A stretch of 64,000 bases of DNA, taken from the NCBI RefSeq assembly GCF_014199435.1, contig NZ_JACIJP010000003.1, positions 124,001 through 188,000 on the forward strand, given 5' to 3'. This document shows positions 54,912-63,802 of this stretch, one piece after another (within the stretch, counting starts at the first letter, position 1; the number at the start of each line of letters is the position of its first letter). The stretch is from Sphingobium subterraneum. Lineage in GTDB: Bacteria; Pseudomonadota; Alphaproteobacteria; Sphingomonadales; Sphingomonadaceae. The notes under the pieces were generated by a model. That model had not been told where the DNA came from. It was given only the letters and a program-made list of their open reading frames with translations, and made no database searches. A program made the translations under genes and the position numbers.

Positions 54912-56056
54912 GCTCCAATCAACTCCCGCCCGATCAGCATACGCCGGATCTCGTTGGTGCCCGCGCCGATGTCGAGCAGTTTGGCGTCACGCATGAAGCG
55001 CTCCACCGGCCAGTCCTTGGTGTAGCCTGCGCCGCCCAGCGCCTGCACCGCCTCCAACGACACTTTCATGGCATTTTCCGACGCGAGCAGGATGGCCCCG
55101 GCGGCATCGAACCGCGTCGTGCGCCCGGCATCGCAGGCCTTCGCCACGGCATAGACATAGGCTCGCGCGGAATTGAGAGCGACATACATGTCGGCGATCT
55201 TGGCCTGCATCAGCTGAAACGCGCCGATCGGCTTTCCAAACTGCTTGCGTTCCCGCACATACGGGAGAACCACGTCCAGACACGCCTGCATGATGCCGAG
55301 CTGGATACCGGCGAGCACGGTGCGCTCATAATCAAGACCGGACATCAGCACGCCGACGCCGCCATTTTCCGGTCCCATGACGTTTTCTTCCGGCACCGCG
55401 CAATCGTCGAACACCAGTTCCGCTGTCGGCGAGCCCCGCATGCCCATCTTGTCGATCTTCTGACCGATCGAAAATCCCTCCATCCCCTTCTCGATGAGGA
55501 AGGTGGTGATCCCCCGCGCGCCCTCGCCCGTCTTGGCGTAGACGACCAGCGTGTCGGCATCGGTGGCGTTGGTGATCCAGAATTTCGTGCCGTTGAGGAT
55601 ATAGCGGTCACCGCGCTTCTCCGCCTTCAGCTTCATCGAAACCACGTCCGATCCAGCCCCGGCCTCCGACATCGCAAGGCTGCCGACATGCTCGCCGGAG
55701 ATCAGCTTGGGCAAATAGCGCGCCTTCTGTTCGGCGTTGGCCCAGCGTGCGATCTGGTTGATGCACAGGTTGCTGTGCGCGCCGTAGCTCAGGCCGAGGG
55801 ACGCCGACGCGCGGCTCACCTCCTCGCAGGCGATGACATGTTCCAGATAGCCCAGCCCCAGCCCGCCGTCCGCTTCCGGCACGGTGATGCCATGAAGGCC
55901 GAGTTTGCCCATCGCCTGCCACAGCTCATGGCGCGGGAACCAGTCCTCGGCGTCCATGCGCGCGGCTAGCGGCGCGATCTTGTCGGCCGCGAACCGCTGC
56001 GTGGTCTCGCGGATCATGTCGGCGCTGTCGCCCAGGGCGAAATCGAAATCGTGCAT
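54908..56056 (-). CDS. ivd: Isovaleryl-CoA dehydrogenase
   Basis: A 382-aa FAD enzyme making 3-methylcrotonyl-CoA. It has [16 protein letters not shown], the catalytic-glutamate stretch [16 protein letters not shown] located as in isovaleryl-CoA dehydrogenase (not in the C-terminal GTNEIRR), and [19 protein letters not shown]. The start ATG 56056 follows GAGAGG; the frame further upstream is antisense to the divergent regulator. First gene of the leucine operon. Confidence 0.92.
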   Translation of the reverse strand: MHDFDFALGDSADMIRETTQRFAADKIAPLAARMDAEDWFPRHELWQAMGKLGLHGITVPEADGGLGLGYLEHVIACEEVSRASASLGLSYGAHSNLCINQIARWANAEQKARYLPKLISGEHVGSLAMSEAGAGSDVVSMKLKAEKRGDRYILNGTKFWITNATDADTLVVYAKTGEGARGITTFLIEKGMEGFSIGQKIDKMGMRGSPTAELVFDDCAVPEENVMGPENGGVGVLMSGLDYERTVLAGIQLGIMQACLDVVLPYVRERKQFGKPIGAFQLMQAKIADMYVALNSARAYVYAVAKACDAGRTTRFDAAGAILLASENAMKVSLEAVQALGGAGYTKDWPVERFMRDAKLLDIGAGTNEIRRMLIGRELIGA

Positions 56057-56140
56057 GCCTCTCTCCTCGGGCCGCATGATAACGCGAACGCAGAGAATAG
56101 AAAAATTGAAACTTTTGCCTCCCTGGTATAGATGGTGTCT

Positions 56141-57010
56141 ATGATTGATCGCTACCTTCTGCGCTATTTCCTGGCCGTTGTGGATCACGGAACGTTCTCG
56201 CGCGCCGCCGTGCAGGCGGGCGTTTCGCAGCCAACTCTCTCCGTCGGCATCGCCAAGCTGGAAGGTGCGATGGGCGCCCGCCTTTTTGACCGGTCGAGCA
56301 AGCGCGTCAGCCTGACCGAGGCGGGCACCCGGCTGCTCACGCACGCGCGCCGGATCGAGAGCGAGTTCAACCTCGCCGAACAGGCGGGGACAGGCGACAG
56401 GACAGCGCCGATGCTGCGGGTCGGCTGGCTCGACACCGTTCCGGCTGCGTTGCTGCACCCCGTTCTGGCGCAAATGCGGCGCGATCATCCGGACGCCCCC
56501 TTCGAACTGGTCGAGGGCGGGGAGCGCGACATGGCCAACAGCCTGCAACGCGGTCGTATCGACGTGGCGGTCAGCCTCGCGCAGCGCAACGGCGGCCGGT
56601 TTGTGGAACAGCCCTTGTTCAGCGAAGGCTATGCCCTCGCCATTTCTTCTGCCCACCCTCTCGCGGGCGAACAGCAGATCGATGTCGAGGCGCTGGCGGA
56701 CAATCCGGTCATCGTGCGGCGGCATTGCGAGATACTCTCGCTCGGCAGCCGCCACTTCACCACCCATGGCGTCCGCCCGCGCTTTTCCCTGCGCAGCACG
56801 CAGGACGAGCGGGTGCTGGCGACCGTCGCTGCGGGCGGCGGCCTCGCGCTAATGCCCGAATGCTATCGCTGGCCGGGAGTCGCCCGGCCGCGCCTCGCGG
56901 GGTTCGACGTGATGCGGAGCGTGGCCTTGTTGTTTGCCGACGAGCAACGGCAGGCCGCTCTGGTCCGGCACCCCTTCATACAGGCTGCGATCGACACTCT
57001 GTCGGCTTAG
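56141..57010 (+). CDS. LysR-family transcriptional regulator (leucine operon)
   Basis: A 289-aa LTTR with helix-turn-helix [49 protein letters not shown] and an effector domain starting near [11 protein letters not shown]. It is transcribed away from ivd across an 84-bp gap. In pseudomonads the liu cluster is controlled by a MerR-type LiuR, so LysR control here would be different. An in-frame ATG three codons upstream (56132) is the alternative start. Confidence 0.88.
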   Translation: MIDRYLLRYFLAVVDHGTFSRAAVQAGVSQPTLSVGIAKLEGAMGARLFDRSSKRVSLTEAGTRLLTHARRIESEFNLAEQAGTGDRTAPMLRVGWLDTVPAALLHPVLAQMRRDHPDAPFELVEGGERDMANSLQRGRIDVAVSLAQRNGGRFVEQPLFSEGYALAISSAHPLAGEQQIDVEALADNPVIVRRHCEILSLGSRHFTTHGVRPRFSLRSTQDERVLATVAAGGGLALMPECYRWPGVARPRLAGFDVMRSVALLFADEQRQAALVRHPFIQAAIDTLSA

Positions 57011-57041
57011 GTGCGCCGCAACAATATAGCCTCATGTTAAC

Positions 57042-57070
57042 TTGACATATACTAAGCATAGTTATTATGT
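57042..57070 (+). promoter_or_regulatory. Sigma-70-type promoter of the marR-emrAB operon with internal operator
   Basis: TTGACA (57042-57047), a 17-base spacer and TTATGT (57065-57070) is close to consensus. ACTA-AGCA-TAGT (57051-57062) in the spacer is a symmetric element fit for MarR-family autorepression. The predicted transcription start is at about 57077, next to the ATG at 57078. Confidence 0.65.
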
Positions 57071-57077
57071 CTGCGCG

Positions 57078-57539
57078 ATGGAACAGAATCTCGGCTTTCT
57101 CACGAACGATATCGCGCGCCTTATGCGCAAGCGTTTCGACATGCTGACGCGCCATCTGGGCATAACCGGACCGCAGTGGCGCGCATTGCTCATCATCGCC
57201 CGTAATCCGGGCATCAGCCAAGGTGGTGTGGCCGATTATCTGGATGTCGAACCGATCACGACCTGCCGGATGATCGACAGGCTGGAACAAGCCGACTTCG
57301 TAGAGCGCCGCCGCCATCCTGACGACCGGCGCGCATGGCAGTTGCACCTTACCCCCCAGGCGGAGCCCCTGGTCGACTCGCTTAAAACTCACGCCACCCG
57401 TATTACTGATACGGCCCAGGCGGGTTTTTCGGCGGAAGAAATGGATCTGTTGACGAATTTATTGGTTCGTATGCGCGACAATTTGTCGCAATCGCCCACG
57501 GATATGGCTCCTCTACGTCAGGAGGCTCAGCATGGCTGA
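57078..57539 (+). CDS. MarR-family transcriptional regulator
   Basis: A 153-aa winged-helix regulator with MEQNLGFLTNDIARLMRKRFDMLTRHLGITGPQWRALLIIARNPGISQGGVADYLDVEPITTCRMIDRLEQADFVERRRHPDDRRA (DNA-recognition helix and wing). It probably represses the emrAB genes with which it is co-transcribed. ATG 57078 places the start at the predicted transcription start, so the mRNA is likely leaderless; its stop overlaps emrA by 8 bases. Confidence 0.88.
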   Translation: MEQNLGFLTNDIARLMRKRFDMLTRHLGITGPQWRALLIIARNPGISQGGVADYLDVEPITTCRMIDRLEQADFVERRRHPDDRRAWQLHLTPQAEPLVDSLKTHATRITDTAQAGFSAEEMDLLTNLLVRMRDNLSQSPTDMAPLRQEAQHG

Positions 57540-58611
57540 AGCAGACCCGAATTTCGACGGCAAGGTCGCTTCCAGCGTGCCGCTCCGCAAGGAAGACGCA
57601 CCTGCGCGTACTTCGCGTCTGCGGCCTGTGCTGCTGTTCTCGGTCCCGCTGCTCGTACTCGGCGTGGGCGCCTATCTGTGGCTGACCAGCGGCCGGAGCG
57701 TGAGCACGGATAATGCCTATGTGAAGCAGGACATCGTTTCGATCAGCAGCGACGTCAACGGCCGTATTACGTCGGTCAATGTACGGGAGAACCAACTGGT
57801 CAATAAGGGCGACATCCTTTTTGCAGTCGATCCTGAACCCTATCGTGTCGCTCTGGAGCAAGCCAATGCGCAAATCGCCACGGCCCAGGTAGAGGTGACG
57901 AAGCTCAACAGCGATTATCAGGCGACGTCCGTCGACATCTCCGGCGCGCAGGAGGATATCTCTTACGCGCAGGAAGATTATGCCCGACAGCGCGCGCTGA
58001 TGGCCAAGGGTTTCACGACACGCGCCCGGCTGGAACAGTCCGAGCATGCGCTGGCTCAGGCACGCGAGTCATTGCGAACCGCACAGGCCGATGCGCAAAA
58101 GGCCCGCGCCGCGCTGGCCACCGGATCGCAGGTTCCCGGCGTCAATCCCGCTATCGCCGCTGCCCGCGCCCAGCGAGACCGGGCGCAGCTTGAGCTGACC
58201 CGTACCGTAGTGCGCGCGCCGGTCTCTGGCCGGATCAGCCAGTCGCAACGGCTGCAGGTCGGTCAGATGATGGTGACGGGGTTGCCCGCCGTTAGCATCG
58301 TGGCCAAGGACCGCAGCTGGGTTGAAGCCAATTTCAAGGAAACAGATCTCAACCGCATGGCTCCCGGCCTGCCCGCCACGGTGGAATTCGACGCCTATCC
58401 GGGATTGAAGCTCAAGGGCCATGTCGAGAGCCTCGGCGCAGGCACCGGGTCGCAGTTTTCCGTCATTCCGGCGCAGAACGCTACCGGCAACTGGGTGAAG
58501 GTTACGCAGCGTGTCCCGGTCCGCATCGCGATCGACGAGCGGTCTTCCCGTCCCATGATCGCGGGCCTCAGCGCCGATGTGACAGTGAAGTTCGATGACG
58601 CCCGCCGATAA
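57532..58611 (+). CDS. emrA: EmrA-like membrane-fusion protein (HlyD family)
   Basis: A 359-aa adaptor for an MFS pump. One transmembrane helix (PVLLFSVPLLVLGVGAYLWL) precedes the periplasmic barrel-sandwich (STDNAYVKQDIVSISSDVNGRITSVNVRENQLVNKGDILFAVDPEPY) with a long alpha-helical hairpin and RTVVRAPVSGRISQ. It overlaps marR by 8 bases and emrB by 17. A cognate TolC is absent here. Confidence 0.9.
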   Translation: MAEADPNFDGKVASSVPLRKEDAPARTSRLRPVLLFSVPLLVLGVGAYLWLTSGRSVSTDNAYVKQDIVSISSDVNGRITSVNVRENQLVNKGDILFAVDPEPYRVALEQANAQIATAQVEVTKLNSDYQATSVDISGAQEDISYAQEDYARQRALMAKGFTTRARLEQSEHALAQARESLRTAQADAQKARAALATGSQVPGVNPAIAAARAQRDRAQLELTRTVVRAPVSGRISQSQRLQVGQMMVTGLPAVSIVAKDRSWVEANFKETDLNRMAPGLPATVEFDAYPGLKLKGHVESLGAGTGSQFSVIPAQNATGNWVKVTQRVPVRIAIDERSSRPMIAGLSADVTVKFDDARR

Positions 58612-60151
58612 GGCGCATGCCGAGGACCGGCCGCAACTGGTTGTCCGGCACAAGGCGATCCTGACCATCGCCATCATGACGGCGATGGTGATGCAGGTGC
58701 TCGACACTACGGTCGCCAACGTCGCGCTACCGAGGATGCAATCGTCACTCGGCGCAACCCAGGAGAGCATTTCCTGGGTGCTGACCAGCTATATTCTGGC
58801 AACCGCGGTCATGATTCCCTTGGCGGGCTGGCTTTCGTCGCGGTTCGGCACGCGCAATCTGTTGCTCGTGTCCCTCGTGATGTTCGTGGGCGCGTCGGCG
58901 CTGTGCGGACTTGCGGCGAACCTGACATCCATGGTCCTCTTCCGCGTGGCGCAGGGCGTGGGCGGCGCGTTTCTTGCTCCGCTGGCGCAGACCATCATGC
59001 TCGACATCAACAAGCCGTCCGACCAGGCGAAAGCCATGTCCATCTATGGCATGGGCATCATGGTCGGGCCGATCATCGGGCCAATGCTAGGTGGATATCT
59101 GACCGAAAATCTCGACTGGCGGTGGGTGTTTTTCATCAACGTGCCGATCGGCGTTGCCTGCATATCCACATTATGGTTCCTGCTGCCCCACCCGCCCCGC
59201 ATTGCACGCCGTATCGACATCTGGGGATGGGGTCTGGCTGCGGTCGCGGTGAGCACCCTGCAGCTCCTGCTCGACCGTGGCCAGACAGTCGACTGGTTTT
59301 CGGCGACGGAAAGCTGGATCTATCTGGGACTGACGATCAGTGCATTCTGGATGTTGGGCGTTCACACGTTCACCAGCCGCAACCCGATTTTTTCGCGCGA
59401 CCTGTTGAAGGACCGTAACTTCGTGGCAGGCATGTTCTTCATGCTGATTACCGGTCTGGTGATGATGGCGGTCATGGCCCTGCTGCCGCTGATGATGCAG
59501 ACGATCTACGGCTATCCGGTGATTGATTCCGGAGAAATCATGGCGTCGCGCGGCATCGGCATGCTCATTACGATGGCCCTTGCGGGGCGGATCATCCGCA
59601 GGGTGGATGCGCGCATGCTGGTCGCCTTCGGCTTTATGATCGTGGCGTTTACGCTGTGGGAGATGACAGGGTGGACGGTCGAGATGGGTGCGGGCCCGAT
59701 CATCCGGACAGGCTTTATCCAGGGTCTGGGCATGGGATTTATTTTCCTGCCACTCAACGTGATCAGTTTCACGACGCTTCCGCCGATTCTGCGCACCGAA
59801 GCGTCCGCCCTGATCAATCTGTCGCGTAACATCGGCTCTTCCGTCGGCATTGCGGCGGTGACCGTGTTGCTGGCGCGCAGCGTGCAAATCAACCACTCCG
59901 ATCTTTCGGAAAAGCTGACGCCCGCCAACCTGCCGATGGATCCCAGCCAGTTGGGGGCCTATGGTCGCCTGGGCGACGTCGGGATAACCATGCTGGACAA
60001 TATCGTGAACCAGCAGGCCATCATGATCGCCTACATCAATGATTTCAAATTCATGATGATTGTCTGCCTGCTGGCGTTGCCCGCCCTGTTCCTTGTGCAG
60101 AAGCCCCAGCGGCCGAGAGAGGGCGAGCATGTCGAAGCGATGATGGAATAA
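58595..60151 (+). CDS. emrB: DHA2-family MFS multidrug transporter, EmrB-like
   Basis: A 518-aa, 14-helix drug:proton antiporter. It has the DHA2 stretch VLDTTVANVALPRMQSSLGATQESISWVLTSYIL, motif A-like SSRFGTRNLLLVS and GPMLGGYLTENLDWRWVFFINVPIG. It starts 17 bases inside emrA, so expression is tied to the operon. Substrates are unknown. Confidence 0.92.
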   Translation: MTPADKAHAEDRPQLVVRHKAILTIAIMTAMVMQVLDTTVANVALPRMQSSLGATQESISWVLTSYILATAVMIPLAGWLSSRFGTRNLLLVSLVMFVGASALCGLAANLTSMVLFRVAQGVGGAFLAPLAQTIMLDINKPSDQAKAMSIYGMGIMVGPIIGPMLGGYLTENLDWRWVFFINVPIGVACISTLWFLLPHPPRIARRIDIWGWGLAAVAVSTLQLLLDRGQTVDWFSATESWIYLGLTISAFWMLGVHTFTSRNPIFSRDLLKDRNFVAGMFFMLITGLVMMAVMALLPLMMQTIYGYPVIDSGEIMASRGIGMLITMALAGRIIRRVDARMLVAFGFMIVAFTLWEMTGWTVEMGAGPIIRTGFIQGLGMGFIFLPLNVISFTTLPPILRTEASALINLSRNIGSSVGIAAVTVLLARSVQINHSDLSEKLTPANLPMDPSQLGAYGRLGDVGITMLDNIVNQQAIMIAYINDFKFMMIVCLLALPALFLVQKPQRPREGEHVEAMME

Positions 60152-60174
60152 CCCCTTCCCACGGGGGGAAGGGG
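60152..60174. terminator. Terminator-like hairpin between emrB and pirin
   Basis: A perfect 9-bp stem CCCCTTCCC (60152-60160) / GGGAAGGGG (60166-60174) with a 5-base loop, immediately after the emrB stop. There is no U tract, so it may be a weak terminator or only stabilise 3' ends of the convergent transcripts. Confidence 0.55.
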
Positions 60175-60181
60175 CAATATG

Positions 60182-60883
60182 TCAGTCGGCTGCGTCGACC
60201 AAGACCAGTTCGGCATCCTCCAGCGCCGTCACCCGGAAGCTGTCCACATCGGCAATCGCCACACCATCGCGCGCGTTCGCACGGACCCCGTCGATCTCGA
60301 CCGCCCCCGATGCTAGCACCAGATAGCCGCGCCGATCTGCGCCGAGCGCATAGTCGGTGTGTTCCCCTGCCCGGATCGTCGCGCCAAGCACGCGGGCGTC
60401 CGTACGGATAGGCAGAGCATCGGCATCATCGGCGAACCCGGACGCGAGAACGACGAAATGGCCGCTGCGGTCATCCTTGGGAAAGGGCTTGGTGCCCCAG
60501 CCTGGCTGTTCGCCAGTCCGGCTCGGGACGATCCAGATCTGGAACAGGCGCGTTTCCACATCCTCCGCATTCTCTTCCGCATGGGTGATCCCGGTTCCCG
60601 CCGACATCACCTGAACATCGCCAGCTTCCGTGCGGCCTGCATTCCCGAGGCTGTCCCGGTGTGTGATCGCCCCTTCGCGGACATAGGTGATGATCTCCAT
60701 GTCACGGTGAGGATGGGGCGGAAAACCGGTATGCGGGGCGATGACATCGTCATTCCACACGCGCAGGCTGCCCCAATTCATCCGCGCCGGATCGCGATAA
60801 TTCGCGAAGGAGAAATGATGCTTGGCATTCAACCAACCGTGATTTTCTCCACCCAGGCTGGCAAAGGGTCGCAATTCGATCAT
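60182..60883 (-). CDS. Pirin family protein
   Basis: A 233-aa bicupin. The N-terminal cupin has the metal-binding FPPHPHRDMEIITYV and GTGITHAEEN typical of YhaK/YhhW/pirin proteins. Some relatives have quercetinase activity and others act as redox regulators; no substrate is evident here. Confidence 0.88.
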   Translation of the reverse strand: MIELRPFASLGGENHGWLNAKHHFSFANYRDPARMNWGSLRVWNDDVIAPHTGFPPHPHRDMEIITYVREGAITHRDSLGNAGRTEAGDVQVMSAGTGITHAEENAEDVETRLFQIWIVPSRTGEQPGWGTKPFPKDDRSGHFVVLASGFADDADALPIRTDARVLGATIRAGEHTDYALGADRRGYLVLASGAVEIDGVRANARDGVAIADVDSFRVTALEDAELVLVDAAD

Positions 60884-60962
60884 GGGCGTTCTCCTGATGG
60901 AATGGCCGCGCGGGCGGCGATGCCATTGATATAGGAAGCCGCCGTGAATTCCGTAGAGGGGG

Positions 60963-61532
60963 TCAGCCCAGCTCGAAGCGCGATCGGGAGTTGGTGAACG
61001 GTGCCTGCCGGTTGTCCATCAGGCGCACCGCATCCTGGATCATCATGACCGCGACGCGCAGACATTCAACGCGCAAAGTCCCACGATCGACCGCACCGAA
61101 CTTCTCTTCCCGGTGGAGCGCTACGCCCTCCTGCCGGGCGCAGGCAAAGTGAACAAGGCCGCGCTGCGTTTCCTCTTCGCCGTCAGACTTGCTCTCACAG
61201 CCAGTGATAGCGCAGGCAATATCGGCTCGCGAATGCCGGAGCGCGCCCTGCGCCATGGCGATGGCCATTTCCGCGCTGGCGACGCCCCACAGCGCGACCT
61301 GCTCGGCATCCAGACCAAGCAACTCGCTCTTGGCCGACGCATCATGAACCACGAAGCCGCGGTCGAGCACGTTATCCTGTCCTTCCACGTCGGTCAGCAG
61401 GGCGGCGAGCAAACCGCCTGTGCAATTTTCAGCGGTGGCGATCCGCAATTCCTTTTCCACTGCGCTCTGTAGCAAATGGGCCGTGGTACGCTGCACTTCC
61501 CGCGGCAACAGAGCGGTTAAGGTGGTGGTCAT
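60963..61532 (-). CDS. CinA/PncC-like protein with altered motifs
   Basis: A 189-aa protein matching the CinA C-terminal domain, whose canonical form deamidates nicotinamide mononucleotide. The motif AESCTGG is AENCTGG here (residues 34-40), and the usual AITGIAGP is AITGCESK (108-115). A Ser to Asn change in the first motif removes a residue expected to be important for catalysis. The general fold is recognisable (GFVVHDASAKSELLGL). It may be an inactive or changed-function paralogue. Confidence 0.7.
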   Translation of the reverse strand: MTTTLTALLPREVQRTTAHLLQSAVEKELRIATAENCTGGLLAALLTDVEGQDNVLDRGFVVHDASAKSELLGLDAEQVALWGVASAEMAIAMAQGALRHSRADIACAITGCESKSDGEEETQRGLVHFACARQEGVALHREEKFGAVDRGTLRVECLRVAVMMIQDAVRLMDNRQAPFTNSRSRFELG

Positions 61533-61586
61533 GGTTCCAATGTCCTTTCCTTCCCCCTTCGGCTTCTGAGTCCGCTCTTCGATCTG

Positions 61587-62375
61587 TCAGTGGTCCTGGT
61601 CAGCGGTGCCCGGTTCGGCAAGCTTGCGATGCTGCTCGGCCAGGACGGCGGCGGGGGTGACATGCGCAACAGCGGCTTGCAGTTTGTTCTGAAGGCCGGA
61701 CACGATATGTGCCTGCCCTTTCATCATTGCGTCCCAGCCGCTGCGCGCAACGGTGGCGGCATCGTCCTTATCCTGCGTACCGACCTTAGTATCCATCATT
61801 CCAGCACGCCGGAAAAATTCCGTTTCGGTCGGTCCGGGCATCAGAGTGGTGATCGTGACTCCGGACACTTCCTTGAGTTCGTTGCGCAGAGCGTCGGTGA
61901 AGCTATCGATAAAGGCCTTGCTGCCGTTATAGACGGCCTGGAAACTGCCGGGAATATAACCCGCTATGGATCCGGTCACGAGCACGCGCCCTTTGCGCGC
62001 CGCCACCATATCGGTCAGCAGACACTGCAGAAGGTAGCAGGTGCCAACGATGTTGGTGTCGACCACATGCCGCCATTCCTCCAGCGGCTGCGCAAGAAAG
62101 GCGTGGCCAAGGCCCCGTCCGGCGTTCGCGCAGAGCACGTCCACCTGACGCCCGCCAGCTGCGATTAGCAGCTGGTCGACGCCCTCAATCATGGAAAGGT
62201 CTGTTTCGATTGCGTCGACCCGCACGCCATGTTTGCGAAAATCGGTCGCGGCATCGTAGATTTCGGGTTCGTCCGCGGCGACGAGCAAATCATAGCCGCT
62301 GATCGCGGCGATGTGGGCGAGTTCCCTTCCGATGCCGGACGACGCTCCAGTGATGATTGCAAATGTGTTGGCCAT
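61587..62375 (-). CDS. Short-chain dehydrogenase/reductase
   Basis: A 262-aa NAD(P)-dependent oxidoreductase with the cofactor motif TGASSGIGRE, NAGRG, catalytic Ser in VTGSIAGY and the YxxxK pair in YNGSKAF. Close to the classical DltE/YqjQ-like group; the substrate is unknown. It lies 54 bp upstream of the CinA-like gene on the same strand. Confidence 0.85.
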   Translation of the reverse strand: MANTFAIITGASSGIGRELAHIAAISGYDLLVAADEPEIYDAATDFRKHGVRVDAIETDLSMIEGVDQLLIAAGGRQVDVLCANAGRGLGHAFLAQPLEEWRHVVDTNIVGTCYLLQCLLTDMVAARKGRVLVTGSIAGYIPGSFQAVYNGSKAFIDSFTDALRNELKEVSGVTITTLMPGPTETEFFRRAGMMDTKVGTQDKDDAATVARSGWDAMMKGQAHIVSGLQNKLQAAVAHVTPAAVLAEQHRKLAEPGTADQDH

Positions 62376-62706
62376 AGCTCGTCTCCAATGGTGCGTTGGG
62401 CTCCCTGTTCAGCGATCAGTCCCGACCAAGGGCGACACCGAAGACATCTGTCCGCGACAAAACAGGCTGCTTTTTATGTCCGGGTACCCTCGTTAACGAA
62501 AGGCGGCCGATGTGGTGCTGTTGCGTGGGGTGCGGTGTCCCGGCTGATCCGTGATGGCAATCCTTTGCAAAGTTGATCCTTACCCAACCCTCAAACCGCT
62601 CCCGCGTTCCCTCCTCCGCGCGGCCAGATTGCGCACGATGCAAACAAAATGAGGCGCTTACCAGCCCACGGGAACCTTTACGGCGGGTCCGGGCGTTGAC
62701 GCGGCC
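62376..62706. other. 331-bp divergent gap between the SDR and topoisomerase genes
   Basis: No supported gene or RNA. It contains GGAAC at 62671-62675 and CGTT at 62694-62697, close to an EcfG promoter, but the spacing is one or two bases too long. I see no repeat or hairpin of note. Confidence 0.5.
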
Positions 62707-63735
62707 ATGCCGCAGATCAGCCCATCCGTCCCACCCGCCATGACAATAATCTATGTCGACGAGCAGGCGGCGGGGATCACGCGGCGACGCTTTGGCAAGG
62801 GGTTCCGCTTCTGCTTTGCCGACGGCGCGCCGGTCACCGATCCGGACGAGATTGAGCGTCTGCGCAGCATCGGCCTTCCGCCCGCATATCGCGACTGCTG
62901 GTATTGCCCGGACCCCAACGGGCATTTGCAGGCAACCGGTTTCGATGACCGGGGGCGCAAGCAGTACCGCTATCACCCCCTGTTCCGATCCCAAAAGGAA
63001 GACGAGAAGTTCGCGCTATGCGCGCAGTTCGGCCGTATCTTGCCCAAGCTGCGCGAGCGGGTGGAACAGGATCTCGCCAGCCGGAAACTGACGTTCGAGC
63101 GCACCGTCGCTGCCATCGTCCGCCTGCTCGATGCGGGGCTGCTGCGCGTCGGAAACGATCAATATGCCAAAGAAAATGACAGCTACGGGGCGACGACGTT
63201 GCGTGCCGACCATGCGGAACTGCGCGGACAGAAGGTGAAGCTGCGCTATCGGGGCAAATCCGGCAAGGAATGGAACCGCGCCATCACCGACAAGGCATTG
63301 GCGCGCTTCGTGCGGCAGGTGCAGGACTTGCCCGGGCAAAAGCTGTTCCAGTTCGTCGATGCACAAGGGGACCCGCACCCGGTCTCCTCGTCGGACGTCA
63401 ACGCTTACATCCATGACGTGATGGGCGAGGCGTTCTCTGCAAAGCATTTCCGTACCTTCGGCGCGTCGGTGGTGGCGTATGAGGCGCTGGTCGCATCGCA
63501 GGGGACGATGAAGCTGCGCGAAATGACGCTGGTCGTGTCGCAGGCGCTCGGCAACACACCCGCCATTGCCCGGAAATCCTATATTCATCCCGCGCTGATC
63601 GCACTGTGCCAGGATGGACCGGCGGAAGGGACCGACCCGTGGACCCTGCCCCGTTCGACCCGCTGGCTAACGCGAACCGAGCGGGGCCTGATCGCCTATC
63701 TGGACGCCCTAAACCCAACACCCCCACGCCAATAG
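62707..63735 (+). CDS. DNA topoisomerase IB (poxvirus type)
   Basis: A 342-aa type IB topoisomerase that nicks and reseals one strand through a 3'-phosphotyrosine, relaxing supercoils without ATP. It has the N-terminal domain (GFRFCFADGAPVTDPDEIERLRSIGLPPAYRDCWYCPDPNGHLQATGFDDRGRKQYRYHP), KLRYRGKSGKEW, KHFRTFGA and the catalytic tyrosine in PAIARKSYIHP (Tyr292 from this start, 281 from the ATG at 62740). Bacterial copies are patchily distributed and are often seen with stress genes, as here. Confidence 0.92.
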   Translation: MPQISPSVPPAMTIIYVDEQAAGITRRRFGKGFRFCFADGAPVTDPDEIERLRSIGLPPAYRDCWYCPDPNGHLQATGFDDRGRKQYRYHPLFRSQKEDEKFALCAQFGRILPKLRERVEQDLASRKLTFERTVAAIVRLLDAGLLRVGNDQYAKENDSYGATTLRADHAELRGQKVKLRYRGKSGKEWNRAITDKALARFVRQVQDLPGQKLFQFVDAQGDPHPVSSSDVNAYIHDVMGEAFSAKHFRTFGASVVAYEALVASQGTMKLREMTLVVSQALGNTPAIARKSYIHPALIALCQDGPAEGTDPWTLPRSTRWLTRTERGLIAYLDALNPTPPRQ

Positions 63736-63802
63736 GCGGGGAAACAATTGTCCCGCCATCCGTTGAGCAGAGACAAGTTAAAATCGCCGGAAAGGAAATT
63801 CC

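Noticed and set aside
56057-56140. LysR operator between ivd and its divergent regulator
   Set aside because: Only a weak AAAA..TTTT symmetry is visible, with no palindrome like the one upstream of mmsA.
62671-62697. EcfG-like promoter before the topoisomerase IB gene
   Set aside because: GGAAC and CGTT are present, but 18 bases apart where 16 or fewer are expected for this form; not reported as a feature.
63743-63766. EcfG-like promoter (GAAAC-N16-GTT) before the PPOX-like gene
   Set aside because: The -35 has a mismatch and overlaps a hairpin after the topoisomerase stop; too weak alone.
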